Of a stretch of DNA of 64,000 nucleotides, positions 19,238 through 27,838 are shown piece after piece. The DNA is from Xanthomonas sp. Leaf148 (GTDB taxonomy: Bacteria > Pseudomonadota > Gammaproteobacteria > Xanthomonadales > Xanthomonadaceae). How positions within the stretch are numbered: the stretch's first letter is position 1; each line of letters starts with the position of its first letter. The stretch lies in assembly GCF_001423585.1 (NCBI RefSeq), contig NZ_LMOP01000012.1, forward strand, positions 62,001 through 126,000. The letters run 5' to 3'. The notes beneath the pieces are model-generated. The model did not search any database, was not told the origin of the DNA, and saw nothing but the letters and a program-made list of their open reading frames with translations. A program made the translations under genes and the position numbers.

Positions 19238-19304
19238 GTAGGAGCGCACCCGGGCGCGACCGCTCTTTATCGGTGGAACCTCGTCCGCCCGGGTGCGCTC
19301 CTAC
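19238..19304. repeat. Inverted pair of REP-like elements
   Basis: Two perfect 19-base arms starting GTAGGAGCGCACCCGGGCG (19238-19256 and, inverted, 19286-19304) face each other across 29 bases. The GTAGGAGCG head followed by a short GC-rich palindrome is typical of REP sequences, and a facing pair corresponds to a REPIN. It lies in the convergent gap after accC. Confidence 0.75.
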
Positions 19305-19399
19305 GGGATCCGGGGTGCCACCGGATTCGCTGCGCAGACCTTCAGTCGTCCGCGCGGATGCGCATCACGCTCGCATCGGGGCGCGATGCGACACGCCAT

Positions 19400-19765
19400 T
19401 CAACGCCGCGGCGCAGGCGCCTGCTGGCTGCCCGGTACCGGCACGATGCCGCTGGACGATGCCGGGTCGACCACCATCATGGTTTCGGTGGAGCCATCCG
19501 GCCAGACCACCTGAAACATCGAGCCGGCCGACAAGGTGGAGAACGGCATCGCGCTGCTGGCGCGATATACCGCGGCCACCTGGCTGGCGCCATGCTGTCG
19601 CTGCTGCTCGTCGGCGCCGACCGTGGTCGATTTGATCGACAGCGGCTGGTAGCGGTGATCGGCGGTATCGATCATCACGATGCCCACCGCTGCGGCCGAG
19701 TACGCCACGAATAACGCCACCCAGAACCAGAACTTGGCGCCATGCGCCAACCGACGGTAATTCAT
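19400..19765 (-). CDS. Hypothetical protein with one N-terminal membrane segment
   Basis: A 121-residue protein that I do not recognise. Residues about 12-32 (FWFWVALFVAYSAAAVGIVMI) form a single membrane helix or uncleaved signal anchor. The rest would face the periplasm and contains a small beta-rich segment, FQVVWPDGSTETMMVVDPAS. The tail is Pro/Ala-rich. Its start overlaps the stop of the upstream 308-residue gene by four bases, so the two are translationally coupled and probably work together. There are no catalytic motifs. The gene is convergent with accC. Confidence 0.7.
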   Translation of the reverse strand: MNYRRLAHGAKFWFWVALFVAYSAAAVGIVMIDTADHRYQPLSIKSTTVGADEQQRQHGASQVAAVYRASSAMPFSTLSAGSMFQVVWPDGSTETMMVVDPASSSGIVPVPGSQQAPAPRR

Positions 19766-20688
19766 GACTGCGCTCCCGGATCGGACACCAATGTATCGAC
19801 CATCTCATCCACCCTGTCTGCTCCCTGCCGCGGCACCGCGGCGTCGAATACGAACGACACAAAATCCTGTGCGCTATCGCGCGAGCAGATGCCCGCGTTG
19901 GCGCAATAACTGGTAACCAGCGTGCTGTCGGCACTGCAGTCCAGACCCAGGCGGCACGCGGCCACCTGCCAGGCGAGTTCGGCGAACTGATCGCCGGCCA
20001 CATACCCTTCCAGACTGTCATCGCCGCTGGCACGCGCGCCCATCGCAGGCGCCAACGCCAGATAGGCCTCCGGGTCACGCGAGGCCAGCACGCGCTGCAC
20101 CAGAGCGCGCTTGTAGGTGGGGGTTGCCTGCAGCGGTTCGCCCAGGGCCAGCAACGCGGCTTCGGCGGCCAGGCTGCCGCCGCGCGCGGCGCGCAGCCGT
20201 TGTTGCGCAACCAGGCGCGGGCTCAGCCCATCGCTGGGAGCGAAGCCGGCACAGCGCTGCGCCACCCGATCGCGCGCAGCGTGCATCGCGGCCACGCCAG
20301 GCGTCTGGTGCGCGGCGATCCAGTCGCTGTCGGCGGCGTAGCCGGCCGGGCTGTCTGCATACGGCGCGCAGTAATCGTAGACCCGGCTCAGGCGCCAGCC
20401 GGCCTGCGCATCGCCGGCGCGCACCTTCTGCTGCAACTGCTGCGCGTAGCGATACAGATCCGGCTGCGCATCCACCGCATCGCGATACGGCAGATGCAGC
20501 GCGTTGCCGCGTTCGGAAGAGGTGTGGCGCGCTGGCGTTGCAACAGCCGCGCGCGCGGAAGTGGCGCTGGCGGCGGGCACGGCAGTGACGACCGCTACCG
20601 ATTGCGCGCGCAGCTGCCACCAGGCTGCCGCCGCGAGCGCGACGGGAGCGAGCAACAGCCAGAGATGGCGGGCACGAACAAGCGGCAT
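19762..20688 (-). CDS. Hypothetical exported or membrane-anchored protein
   Basis: A 308-residue protein without a family I can name. The ATG at 20688 begins MPLVRARHLWLLLAPVALAA, a signal peptide or anchor; the frame is open further upstream without features. The mature part is alpha-helical and Ala-rich. Several Cys residues are spread along it, for example in VYDYCAPY, RCAGF, ACRLGLDC and CANAGICSRD, which could form disulfides in the periplasm. The helical spacing faintly recalls Sel1-like repeat proteins, but no repeat is convincing. It overlaps the next gene by four bases. The upstream gap is repeat-rich and gene-free. Confidence 0.7.
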   Translation of the reverse strand: MPLVRARHLWLLLAPVALAAAAWWQLRAQSVAVVTAVPAASATSARAAVATPARHTSSERGNALHLPYRDAVDAQPDLYRYAQQLQQKVRAGDAQAGWRLSRVYDYCAPYADSPAGYAADSDWIAAHQTPGVAAMHAARDRVAQRCAGFAPSDGLSPRLVAQQRLRAARGGSLAAEAALLALGEPLQATPTYKRALVQRVLASRDPEAYLALAPAMGARASGDDSLEGYVAGDQFAELAWQVAACRLGLDCSADSTLVTSYCANAGICSRDSAQDFVSFVFDAAVPRQGADRVDEMVDTLVSDPGAQS

Positions 20689-20844
20689 GACAGCGGCAAC
20701 CCAGCTGCGGAAGACGCCCGCAGCAACGGCGCGGAGTCTAGCACCCGGCTGTGCCGGCAGCGGCCGCCAAGCGGGCGCTGCCAGCGCGTGCGGTACTGAT
20801 TGGCAGTACCTGCAGTGATGGCGAGCGCGACCGATGACAACGAC

Positions 20845-20965
20845 TACGGAACCACCAAACGGGCGCGGCCGGTGCTGGGTGCGGCAGGCAGCACGCGTAC
20901 ACACCTGTTTATGCGCAGCGCCCAGATCCGCCTGTCAGCCACTCGCTGCACTTCTTGGCGCTCTT
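20845..20965 (-). repeat. Dispersed intergenic element, copy D (inverted)
   Basis: Read on the minus strand it gives, in order, blocks equivalent to GAGCGGCTAAC..CGAGTGG, CTGACAGGCG, GCCGCACCCAGCACCGGCCG and CGTTTGGTGG, matching copies at 37420 and 40253. It is the most diverged copy. Confidence 0.55.
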
Positions 20966-20969
20966 CGCA

Positions 20970-21465
20970 CGATGCGCCTGTTGCGTGCGCGCCGCGGATG
21001 TCTGGCCGCATCGCGCTCCTGGTGCAGGTGCAGGTGCAGGTGCAGGTGCAGGTGCGTATTGCATGTAGACACGTCGCGATACCGGCGCACTCGCAGGTTT
21101 CTAACTGACAAACGGAATGCGTGGCAGCCGGTGAGCGAGCGCGCTCATCCCAATGTGCATGCTGCTCGCGCTGAGTGTGTGTGGTCGCATCGCGATCCGG
21201 ATACCGCATCCAGCACGCGTCTCGCCTGTGGATACATCACGGTACCGGCACGCTCGTGGGTTTCTACCTGATAGACGGAATGCGCTGGTATCCGGCGCGA
21301 GAGCGCGCTCATCGCGATATGCCTGTTGCTCGCGCTACGTGCATCTGGTCGCATCGCGATCCAGATGCCGGGTCTAGCGCGTCTCGCCTTTGGATACATC
21401 GCGATGCCGGCGCGCTAGCCGGATCGGTCTGACAGACGGAATGGCTGACGCGCGATGTGGCGTAC
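20970..21465. repeat. Degenerate tandem repeat with a unit of about 163 bp
   Basis: Units start near 21065 (165 bp), 21230 (162 bp) and 21392 (partial), with a further partial unit before 21065. Shared blocks include GATACATC.CG.TACCGGC, AGACGGAATG, GAGCGCGCTCATC and GTCGCATCGCGATCC. Frames through it give matching low-complexity peptides but no recognisable gene. Confidence 0.7.
21021..21056. repeat. Hexamer microsatellite, five GGTGCA copies plus GGTGCG
   Basis: Five perfect GGTGCA units and one variant sit inside the first partial unit of the 163-bp repeat, at the point where the other units have unique sequence. Slippage-prone by structure. Confidence 0.9.
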
Positions 21466-21775
21466 TGGGTGCTTGGCGCCGGCTTGGTGCGTTGTCGATG
21501 CATGACGCTTGCGCGGCCGACACACCACTGCCCGGATCGCGAGCCGAGCGCAGCGTGGTTGCGATGTGCGTGTAGCACCCTCCGGCACACATTGCCATCT
21601 AATGCACACAGCAACGCAGATCGGTCGCTGGCGTTGATTGGCCGATCTTGCGCATCGCTGCTCGATTCCGGTGCCGCCATCCTCCACCAAACCGTGCGCC
21701 CCGCCTGGGGCAACGTGTCAGCCCGCCGGCACGAATCGTCTACGATGCACGCCTTGATGATTGCCGACTGCCACG
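21466..21775. other. Gene-free stretch before prmA
   Basis: About 310 bases with no supported gene. The region 21655-21720 carries words reminiscent of the dispersed element (CGATTCCGGTGC, ACCAAACC) but I could not align a full copy. It must hold the prmA promoter. Confidence 0.4.
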
Positions 21776-22696
21776 ATGCCGTTTCTTGAACTGACCCTGC
21801 CCTGCTCCGATACCACCCAGCCCCGCTTCCAGACCGCGCTGGAGGAAGTCGGCGCGCTGGCGGTGACCCTGCTCGATGCCGATGCCGATACCAGCAACGA
21901 GCGCGCCATCCTGGAGCCCGGCGTGGGCGAGATGCCGCTCTGGAATGCGCTGGTGCTGACTGCGCTGTTCGATGGCGAGAGCGACGCGCTGGAGGTGCTT
22001 GCGGCGCTGGAAGCGTTCGACCCGGAGCTGGACTGGAGCCAGGTGGCGCTGCGCATGGTCGGAGACAGCGACTGGGAACGCGCGTGGATGGATCTGTTCA
22101 AGCCGATGCAGTTCGGTGCGCGCACCTTCATCGTGCCGTGGAATCACGACCTGCCCGAGGCGGCCGACACAGCGGAGGCCGCCGTGGTGCGGCTGGATCC
22201 GGGCCTGGCGTTCGGGTCGGGCACGCATCAGACCACCGCGCTGTGCCTGCGCTGGCTGGATAGCCTGGCCGGCAGCGGCGAGCTGCAGGGGCGCGGCGTG
22301 CTCGACTTCGGCTGCGGCTCGGGGATTCTGGCGGTCGCCGCGCTGAAACTGGGTGCCACCAGCGCCGTGGGGGTGGACAACGACCCGCAGGCGCTGCTGG
22401 CAACGGCCGACAATGCCGAACGCAACGCCGTGGCCGCGCAGCTGGCGGTGTATTTGCCCCAGGACGAGCCGGTGCAGACCTATCCGGTGGTGGTCGCCAA
22501 CATCCTGGCCTCGGCGCTGGATGCGCTGGCCGACACCCTGGCCGCGCGCGTGGCGCCGGGTGGCCGCATTGCCCTGTCGGGCATCCTGCACGGTCAGGAA
22601 GACGACCTGCTGCAGCGCTATGCACCGTGGTTCGATCAGCTGCGCTGCGAACGCGACGAAGACTGGATGCGCATCGACGGCGTTCGCCGCAGCTGA
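21776..22696 (+). CDS. prmA: Ribosomal protein L11 methyltransferase
   Basis: A 306-residue SAM-dependent methyltransferase that trimethylates L11. The N-terminal substrate domain starts [10 protein letters not shown]; the linker carries [15 protein letters not shown], a PrmA signature; the SAM loop is [15 protein letters not shown]; and the catalytic NPPY-like segment is [10 protein letters not shown]. The ATG at 21776 gives the usual N-terminus; an earlier start in the same frame would add five residues. In related genera prmA follows accC directly, whereas here two exported-protein genes and a repeat-rich kilobase lie between. Function is firm. Confidence 0.97.
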   Translation: MPFLELTLPCSDTTQPRFQTALEEVGALAVTLLDADADTSNERAILEPGVGEMPLWNALVLTALFDGESDALEVLAALEAFDPELDWSQVALRMVGDSDWERAWMDLFKPMQFGARTFIVPWNHDLPEAADTAEAAVVRLDPGLAFGSGTHQTTALCLRWLDSLAGSGELQGRGVLDFGCGSGILAVAALKLGATSAVGVDNDPQALLATADNAERNAVAAQLAVYLPQDEPVQTYPVVVANILASALDALADTLAARVAPGGRIALSGILHGQEDDLLQRYAPWFDQLRCERDEDWMRIDGVRRS

Positions 22697-22708
22697 TCCT
22701 GGGCCGGC

Positions 22709-23200
22709 TCACCGGCGCGGGCGGCCGGCGCGAATCTGCGCGGTGGTCACCGCGTCGGCCACACTGATCGCACGCAGGCGGGTCACCGCCTGCCAGCCGG
22801 CACGCTGCAACGCCGCACTGCGCCAGCGCTCGGCACCCCGGGCCGCATACACACGCAGCACCACCTCGGCCAGCAACAGCGCCACCCAGACGCCCGCCGA
22901 CCACGCCTGTGCACCGGCCAGCGCCATGCCTGTGGCCAAACCAGCGAGCGTCGCCCCCATTCCCAGCAACGGCCAGTGCCGATAGCGCAACGCCCAGACC
23001 CGTGGCGCCAGCGCCGCTGACCAGTGCACGCCCTCGACGATGGCGGCCCAGTCCTGGGCGCGTCGCCAGACTTGATAGCAGGCCGCACCGCGAAAGCGCC
23101 TGACCGCCGGATCCAGCGGCGAATCGGCGGGCCACGGCGCGCTTGGCGGCGGTATCCGGCCATCGCGATGGTCCGGTGTTGGAGTGACAGGCTCGACCAT
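22709..23200 (-). CDS. Small membrane protein, possibly DUF2628-like
   Basis: A 163-residue protein with a charged N-terminal third and two hydrophobic segments in the second half (LLGMGATLAGLATGMALAGA and WVALLLAEVVLRVYAARGAE). The segment YRHWPLLGMG after a WAL motif resembles the DUF2628 pattern. I start at the ATG at 23200 because AAGGAGG lies six bases upstream; the ATG at 23206 would touch that ribosome site. The gene is divergent from an XRE regulator and the gap has two perfect palindromes, so it is probably that regulator's target. No function is known. A competing longer frame on the same strand lacks features. Confidence 0.65.
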   Translation of the reverse strand: MVEPVTPTPDHRDGRIPPPSAPWPADSPLDPAVRRFRGAACYQVWRRAQDWAAIVEGVHWSAALAPRVWALRYRHWPLLGMGATLAGLATGMALAGAQAWSAGVWVALLLAEVVLRVYAARGAERWRSAALQRAGWQAVTRLRAISVADAVTTAQIRAGRPRR

Positions 23201-23243
23201 GAACATCCTCCTTGAGTTCGCTGCGATCACGTCATCGATGTCA

Positions 23244-23275
23244 TTGCGACAGTATCGCAAACATATGCCGATATG
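23244..23275. promoter_or_regulatory. Two palindromic operators between XRE regulator and membrane-protein genes
   Basis: TTGCGA-CAGTA-TCGCAA (23244-23260) is a perfect 6-5-6 inverted repeat, and CATAT-GCCG-ATATG (23262-23275) is a perfect 5-4-5 one. They are adjacent, lie between divergent genes, and suit binding by an XRE-type dimer. Confidence 0.55.
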
Positions 23276-23350
23276 AAAGACATACGAACTATCCCCAAGT
23301 GCTGCTAGGGCTATATCTCCCGGCCCTGCCTGCCTCCCATCCGGTGCCGT

Positions 23351-23728
23351 GTGAGCAAGCTGTACGAACGAGTACGCGAAGCCCGCAGCTTCACCAAGCT
23401 GACCCAGGAAGCCCTGGCCGGCGAGCTGGGCGTTACCCGCAGCGCGGTGGCGCAGTGGGAAATGGCCGAAGGCACCGCCCCGTCTGTGGAGAACCTGATC
23501 GGCCTGGCCAAGCGCAGCGGCATGGCGTTCGAATACCTGGCCACCGGCCGCGGCGATCGCGTGTTTGGCCCGCCGGTCTCGGCGATTGCCGAGGAACCGG
23601 CCCAGTACCGCCGCCTGGACGACCAGCAACGCGTGCTATTGGCGCGCTTCGACACCCTGGCGCCGCGTCAGCGCAGCGGGCTGCTGGATCTGTTGCTGGC
23701 CGAGGGGAAGACGCGGCGCAGGCGGTGA
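23351..23728 (+). CDS. XRE-family transcriptional regulator
   Basis: A 125-residue DNA-binding protein with a GTG start. Residues about 5-60 form a Cro/CI-type helix-turn-helix: VREARSFTKLTQEALAGELG, VTRSAVAQWEMAEGTAPSVE and LIGLAKRSGMAFEYLATGRG. The C-terminal half is a short Arg-rich helical tail rather than a peptidase or ligand domain. It is divergent from a small membrane protein, with two palindromes in the gap that are candidates for autoregulation. A GGGAATC array begins four bases after its stop codon. It resembles phage-type regulators in size, but nothing else phage-like is nearby. Confidence 0.88.
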   Translation: MSKLYERVREARSFTKLTQEALAGELGVTRSAVAQWEMAEGTAPSVENLIGLAKRSGMAFEYLATGRGDRVFGPPVSAIAEEPAQYRRLDDQQRVLLARFDTLAPRQRSGLLDLLLAEGKTRRRR

Positions 23729-23732
23729 GGCT

Positions 23733-23775
23733 GGGAATCGGGAATCGGGAATCGGGATTGGGGAATCGGGAATCG
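23733..23775 (+). repeat. GGGAATC array, single orientation
   Basis: Six GGGAATC-type heptamers in direct tandem, just after the XRE gene. No inverted partner was found nearby, unlike the arrays at groES-groEL and accB-accC. Confidence 0.85.
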
Positions 23776-24050
23776 AAACAGCGGTTTGCTGCGCCGTGGC
23801 GTGAGCTGCGGTGGTGTTGGCGTTTCCCGTAGGCGGACAGCGACTTTCCGTGCCTTTATTGCTCGTTAGCATCGCCGCTAAAGCGCTGGCCGCAGACATC
23901 TACTTTCGGTGAATCTGTCTTCCTCGGTAGCGTCGCTGCATCGTTGCGAAGGCACTGCGCCAGGAAGCACGCGTCGCACTTCCCCAGCCGAACGTTCGCC
24001 CATTGCTGCGCACGTGGTTGAATAGCGATCTTCCCGCTGCACGCCTGCCG
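23776..24050. other. Gap before the DUF3426 gene
   Basis: Some 275 bases without a supported gene. A zinc-ribbon segment, usual at the start of DUF3426 proteins, was looked for here and not found in any frame. Confidence 0.4.
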
Positions 24051-25127
24051 ATGTCAGAGACTCCGCCACCGCGCCGCCCCCTTGCCACCTTTCTGCGGGC
24101 GACGCCGCCGCCTGCACCGACGTTGATTCAACCGCCGGTGCTGCCGGCCACCGCGCCTGCGGAGCAGGTGGTGCCGATGCCCGCGACTGAGACGCCAGCT
24201 GCGCCCGTGCGGCAACCGGTGCCTGCGCCGCCGACGTCCGAGGCCGCTGCACCAGGCGTGCCGGCCGTGAGCGCGCCGCGCACCGCGCTGCCGCAGACGC
24301 CGCCACCCACCAACGAACACGGCAGCACTGCTGCAGACGACGCCGGGCCGCAGGACACCGCGGCGCTTGAACGCGGAGCGCCGCAGCTGCCGGTCGAGCG
24401 GCAGGCGGCCGACGAAACGCGCTACGAGCCCGCTGCCGAGACCGCGTCCAACAGCGCGCGCGACGCCGCAGACCGGCAGGACAGTGAGGCGCTCGATGCC
24501 GACAGCAACGCCACGCCCACTGCCGACATCGCAGCCCATGCGCAGCGCGACACCGGCGCCAGCGAGGCGCCCACCCACGCAACGCAATTGCACCCCTTGC
24601 CCACCGCTGCGGTGGCAGCGCCCGCCTTCGCACGCCGCGGGCTCAGCCGCCCTCGGCTGCGCGCTAGCGGGCGGCAGTGGGTGCTGTTGATCGGTCTGGT
24701 CGGGCTGCTGGGACTGCAGATCGTCATTGCCGACCGTGCGCATCTGGCCGGCGACGCGCGTTGGCGGCCGCTGGTCACCGCTGCCTGCGCGGTAATGCGT
24801 TGCACGCTGCCGGCGTGGCGCGAGCCGGCCACCCTGACCCTGCTCAATCGCGATGTGCGCCCGCTGCCGGGCCTCGCCGGCGTGCTGCAGATCCAGGCCA
24901 GTTTCCGCAACGATGCGCGTTGGGCGCAGGCCTGGCCCTGGTTGCAGCTGTCGCTGTCCGATGCCGATGGGCGGGTGATCGGCACCCGGGTGCTGTCGCC
25001 GCAGGAGTACCTGGGCCAGGCGCCAGCCGAGCACGACACGCTGGCGCCGGGCCAGGCCGTGCAGGTGGCATTTCGCGTGCGCGAACCGGCTGCCAGTACC
25101 GCTGCCTTCAGTTTCGACTTCCGCTAA
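24051..25127 (+). CDS. DUF3426-domain membrane protein lacking its zinc ribbon
   Basis: A 358-residue protein. The first 195 residues are Pro/Ala/Thr-rich and disordered; a single membrane helix follows (QWVLLIGLVGLLGLQIVIAD), then a C-terminal DUF3426 domain with PATLTLLNRDVRPLPGLAGV and WAWPWLQLSLSDADG-like strands. In many relatives this protein begins with an MJ0042-type CxxC zinc ribbon; none is visible here, so the N-terminus may have been lost or replaced. The ATG at 24051 is one choice; a TTG at 24003 is possible. Neither has a good ribosome site. The position between prmA and fis is conserved in gammaproteobacteria. Its role is unknown. Confidence 0.75.
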   Translation: MSETPPPRRPLATFLRATPPPAPTLIQPPVLPATAPAEQVVPMPATETPAAPVRQPVPAPPTSEAAAPGVPAVSAPRTALPQTPPPTNEHGSTAADDAGPQDTAALERGAPQLPVERQAADETRYEPAAETASNSARDAADRQDSEALDADSNATPTADIAAHAQRDTGASEAPTHATQLHPLPTAAVAAPAFARRGLSRPRLRASGRQWVLLIGLVGLLGLQIVIADRAHLAGDARWRPLVTAACAVMRCTLPAWREPATLTLLNRDVRPLPGLAGVLQIQASFRNDARWAQAWPWLQLSLSDADGRVIGTRVLSPQEYLGQAPAEHDTLAPGQAVQVAFRVREPAASTAAFSFDFR

Positions 25128-25226
25128 GCGGACACAACCTCGTCCGATAGCCACATGGGCGTGGCGAGCGATGAGGTCACGCGCTAGACTCACTCCCCCT
25201 CGCCGGCCCGCGCCCCGGCCTCGTGA

Positions 25227-25514
<288 letters not shown>

Positions 25515-25593
25515 GCCGGAAATCGGGATTGGCGAATCGTGAGAGAAGTGCCGCGTTGCTGACCTGCGATGTGCGCAATTTTTTGCTGCGCGA

Positions 25594-26568
25594 TTACGCC
25601 CAGCCGTAGCGGATCAGATGGAAGAACACCGGTGCGGCAAAGCACACCGAGTCCAGCCGATCCAGCACGCCGCCGTGGCCTTCGATCATGTGGCCCCAGT
25701 CCTTGATGCCGCGATCGCGTTTGATCGCCGACATCACCAGACCGCCGAAGAACCCCATCAGATTGGCCACCAGCGCCAGCGCGAACGCGTGCCACGGCGC
25801 GAACGGGGTGATCCACCACAGCGCCATGCCGAGCAGGCTGGCCGACAGCACGCCGCCGATGAAACCTTCTACCGTTTTGGACGGCGACAATTTCGGCGCG
25901 ATGAGATGGCGGCCGGCCAACTTGCCCCAGACGTACTGCAACACGTCCGACGACTGCACCACGATCACCAGGAACGCGATCAACAACAGATTGCGCCCGG
26001 CATACCCGGGGATTTCCAGATTCAGCAATGCGGGCACGTGCGAGATGCAGAACACGCTGATCATCAAGCCCCACTGCACCTTGGCCGTGCGTTCCAGATA
26101 GCGCGTGGTATCGCCGCCGATGGTGGCCAGGATCGGCAACACCAAGAACGCGTAGACCGGAATCAGCAGCGTGTACATGCCGTACCAGCCGGTCCACACC
26201 AGCCCGTATTGCCACGGCAGCACGATATAGAACGCGGCCAACAACGCGTAGTAATCCCCGCGCCGCGTCGGTGTCAGGGTGATGAACTCGCGCAGCGCGA
26301 ACAACGACACCAGCGCAAATAATCCAATGACACCGGCGCGCCCGAACACGAACGCGATGCCGACCACCGCCGCCATCACCCACCACGCACGGATCCGCGC
26401 CACCAGGTTGTCCAGCACCGCGCTCGGGCGTTCGCGCGCACGCCAACGCAGCGTTTCGGAAATCAGCGTGGCGATGATCAGCACCAGTGCGATACCGCTG
26501 AATAACCACAGCGTCTGCTGATGCATCGAGGACTGCTGCAACTGCCCGCTGAAGGCATAAGGATTCAT
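25594..26568 (-). CDS. CDP-diacylglycerol synthase family protein (YnbB-like)
   Basis: A 324-residue integral membrane phosphatidate cytidylyltransferase that would convert phosphatidic acid and CTP to CDP-diacylglycerol. About eight hydrophobic segments are visible. The CdsA signature is intact near the C-terminus: SAIKRDRGIKDWGHMIEGHG and then GVLDRLDSVCFAAPVFF. It is the last gene of the minus-strand lipid cluster and overlaps the acyltransferase start by four bases. E. coli ynbB encodes a protein of similar size in a comparable cluster. Because this class of genome should also carry a housekeeping cdsA elsewhere, this copy is probably dedicated to the cluster's own lipid product. Confidence 0.9.
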   Translation of the reverse strand: MNPYAFSGQLQQSSMHQQTLWLFSGIALVLIIATLISETLRWRARERPSAVLDNLVARIRAWWVMAAVVGIAFVFGRAGVIGLFALVSLFALREFITLTPTRRGDYYALLAAFYIVLPWQYGLVWTGWYGMYTLLIPVYAFLVLPILATIGGDTTRYLERTAKVQWGLMISVFCISHVPALLNLEIPGYAGRNLLLIAFLVIVVQSSDVLQYVWGKLAGRHLIAPKLSPSKTVEGFIGGVLSASLLGMALWWITPFAPWHAFALALVANLMGFFGGLVMSAIKRDRGIKDWGHMIEGHGGVLDRLDSVCFAAPVFFHLIRYGWA

Positions 26569-27197
26569 GCGCGCGCCTCCAGTTGGTCCGGCGACAACGC
26601 CAGCAACGCCTCGCGTGCGCGCGCCAGGAACGCGTCCTTGTCTTCATCGGCATCCAGCCGCAGCGGCGCACCAAACGTGGTGGTGCACAACAACGGCAAC
26701 GGAAGCCATTTGCCCTTGGGCATCACGCGTTTGAGGTTGTCGATCCACACCGGCACGAACTCCAGTTCCGGGCGTTGCCGCGCCAGGTGATACAGCCCGC
26801 TTTTGAACGGCAGCACGCCTTCGTCCGGGTTGCGCGTGCCTTCGGGAAACAGAATCAGCGAATCGCCGGCATCCACCGCGTCGCACAGGCATTCGATCGG
26901 GTCGCGGGTGCGTTGCGCCGGGTTGCGTTCGACCAGCACGCCATTGAACACCGCATGGATCAGATAGCGCCGCAACGCGGTGCGTTGCCAGTAATCGGCC
27001 GCGGCCACCGGGCGCACTTCGTGACGCAGGCTGGCCGGCAACGAGGACCAGATCAGCACGAAATCGCCATGGCTGGCGTGGTTGCCGTAATACACGCGGC
27101 GCTCGTTGGACGGCGCACAGCCGCGCCACAACGCGCGCGCGCCGGTCAAGGTACGGATGGCGCCGCTGCAGGCACGCGCAATCAAACGGGCAATCAT
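26565..27197 (-). CDS. 1-acyl-glycerol-3-phosphate acyltransferase-like protein (PlsC family)
   Basis: A 210-residue PlsC-family acyltransferase expected to attach a fatty acid to a lysophospholipid or related acceptor at the inner membrane. The catalytic NHx4D box is NHASHGDFVL and the acceptor-binding box is FPEGTRNPDEGVLPFKSG. The frame is open upstream, but the ATG at 27197 overlaps the preceding gene's stop by four bases, as do most junctions here. It lies between a CDP-alcohol phosphotransferase and the CdsA-like gene. From memory, the E. coli ynb cluster has no acyltransferase, so this would be an addition. The acyl acceptor is not known. Confidence 0.9.
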   Translation of the reverse strand: MIARLIARACSGAIRTLTGARALWRGCAPSNERRVYYGNHASHGDFVLIWSSLPASLRHEVRPVAAADYWQRTALRRYLIHAVFNGVLVERNPAQRTRDPIECLCDAVDAGDSLILFPEGTRNPDEGVLPFKSGLYHLARQRPELEFVPVWIDNLKRVMPKGKWLPLPLLCTTTFGAPLRLDADEDKDAFLARAREALLALSPDQLEARA

Positions 27198-27838
27198 GTC
27201 CACTCCAATGTGCGCACGATCATGCGCAGCCGCAGCACCACCGTCAGCACCGCACCGGCGATCAACACCGCCAGCGCGCCGATCAACACCCAGGCCGCTG
27301 CCTGCGGCTGGCCCATCCACTGCAACGGCATCGCCAGCACGGTCATCAGCGACAACCAGTGCATGCGCTGCACGCGCGCCATCGGCCCCTGCCGTGGCTC
27401 GGCGGTGCCGCAGGCCAGGCCGAGCATGCGCACGTAGGCGGTGGCCACACAGCACAATGCCGCCGCCCAGCCCAGTTGCGCGGCCCACGGCACGCTGGCC
27501 TGCAAGCCGTAGCCCAGCCCGACGCAGACCAGCACATCCGACAACCGGTCCGGCGCATCGTTGTAGACCTCGCCGGCGCGCGACACCAGCCGCGCCTGTC
27601 GCGCCAGCACGCCATCCAGGCGGTTGCACCACAGCCGCCCCTGCAGGCCGAGCAAGGCCAGCAGCAGGGGGGCGGCGCCTTCGCGCGCCGGTGCACTCAA
27701 GGCGATGTAGAACATCACGCCGGCCAGCGCGGCGAAGGCGATGCCGGCCCACGACACGCCATTAGGCGTTGCACCGCGTCCGCGCAAGGCGCGTGCCCAG
27801 CGCTGGCGTCGTTGCAACAGGGTCTGCTTGCGTTGCAT
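27194..27838 (-). CDS. CDP-alcohol phosphatidyltransferase family protein
   Basis: A 214-residue membrane enzyme of the family that joins a CDP-activated lipid to an alcohol. The active-site segment is LDGVLARQARLVSRAGEVYN followed by DAPDRLSD. Against the canonical DGx2ARx8Gx3Dx3D pattern the third acidic position is Asn, with Asp one residue later; the second transferase of this cluster shows the same change. About six membrane helices are visible. The start at 27838 gives a one-base TGATG overlap with the upstream gene; an upstream start at 27868 is possible but would lie inside that gene. The alcohol substrate is unknown. Confidence 0.85.
   Translation of the reverse strand: MQRKQTLLQRRQRWARALRGRGATPNGVSWAGIAFAALAGVMFYIALSAPAREGAAPLLLALLGLQGRLWCNRLDGVLARQARLVSRAGEVYNDAPDRLSDVLVCVGLGYGLQASVPWAAQLGWAAALCCVATAYVRMLGLACGTAEPRQGPMARVQRMHWLSLMTVLAMPLQWMGQPQAAAWVLIGALAVLIAGAVLTVVLRLRMIVRTLEWT

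Noticed and set aside
9815..21056. Possible CRISPR arrays suggested by short repeats
   Set aside because: Both arrays are contiguous hexamers without spacers, and no cas genes are present.
20834..21432. Overlapping short frames with repeated Ser-His-Arg-Asp-Pro-Asp peptides
   Set aside because: The peptide repetition comes from the 163-bp DNA repeat; there is no ribosome site and frames shift between units.
22128..23135. Minus-strand 335-codon frame covering the small membrane protein
   Set aside because: It overlaps prmA antisense and is Arg/Pro-rich; the frame at 22709-23200 has a ribosome site and membrane helices.
26565..27752. Long fused frame joining the acyltransferase to upstream sequence
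   Set aside because: Its first half is an out-of-frame reading of the CDP-alcohol transferase gene; the coupled ATG at 27197 is the natural start.
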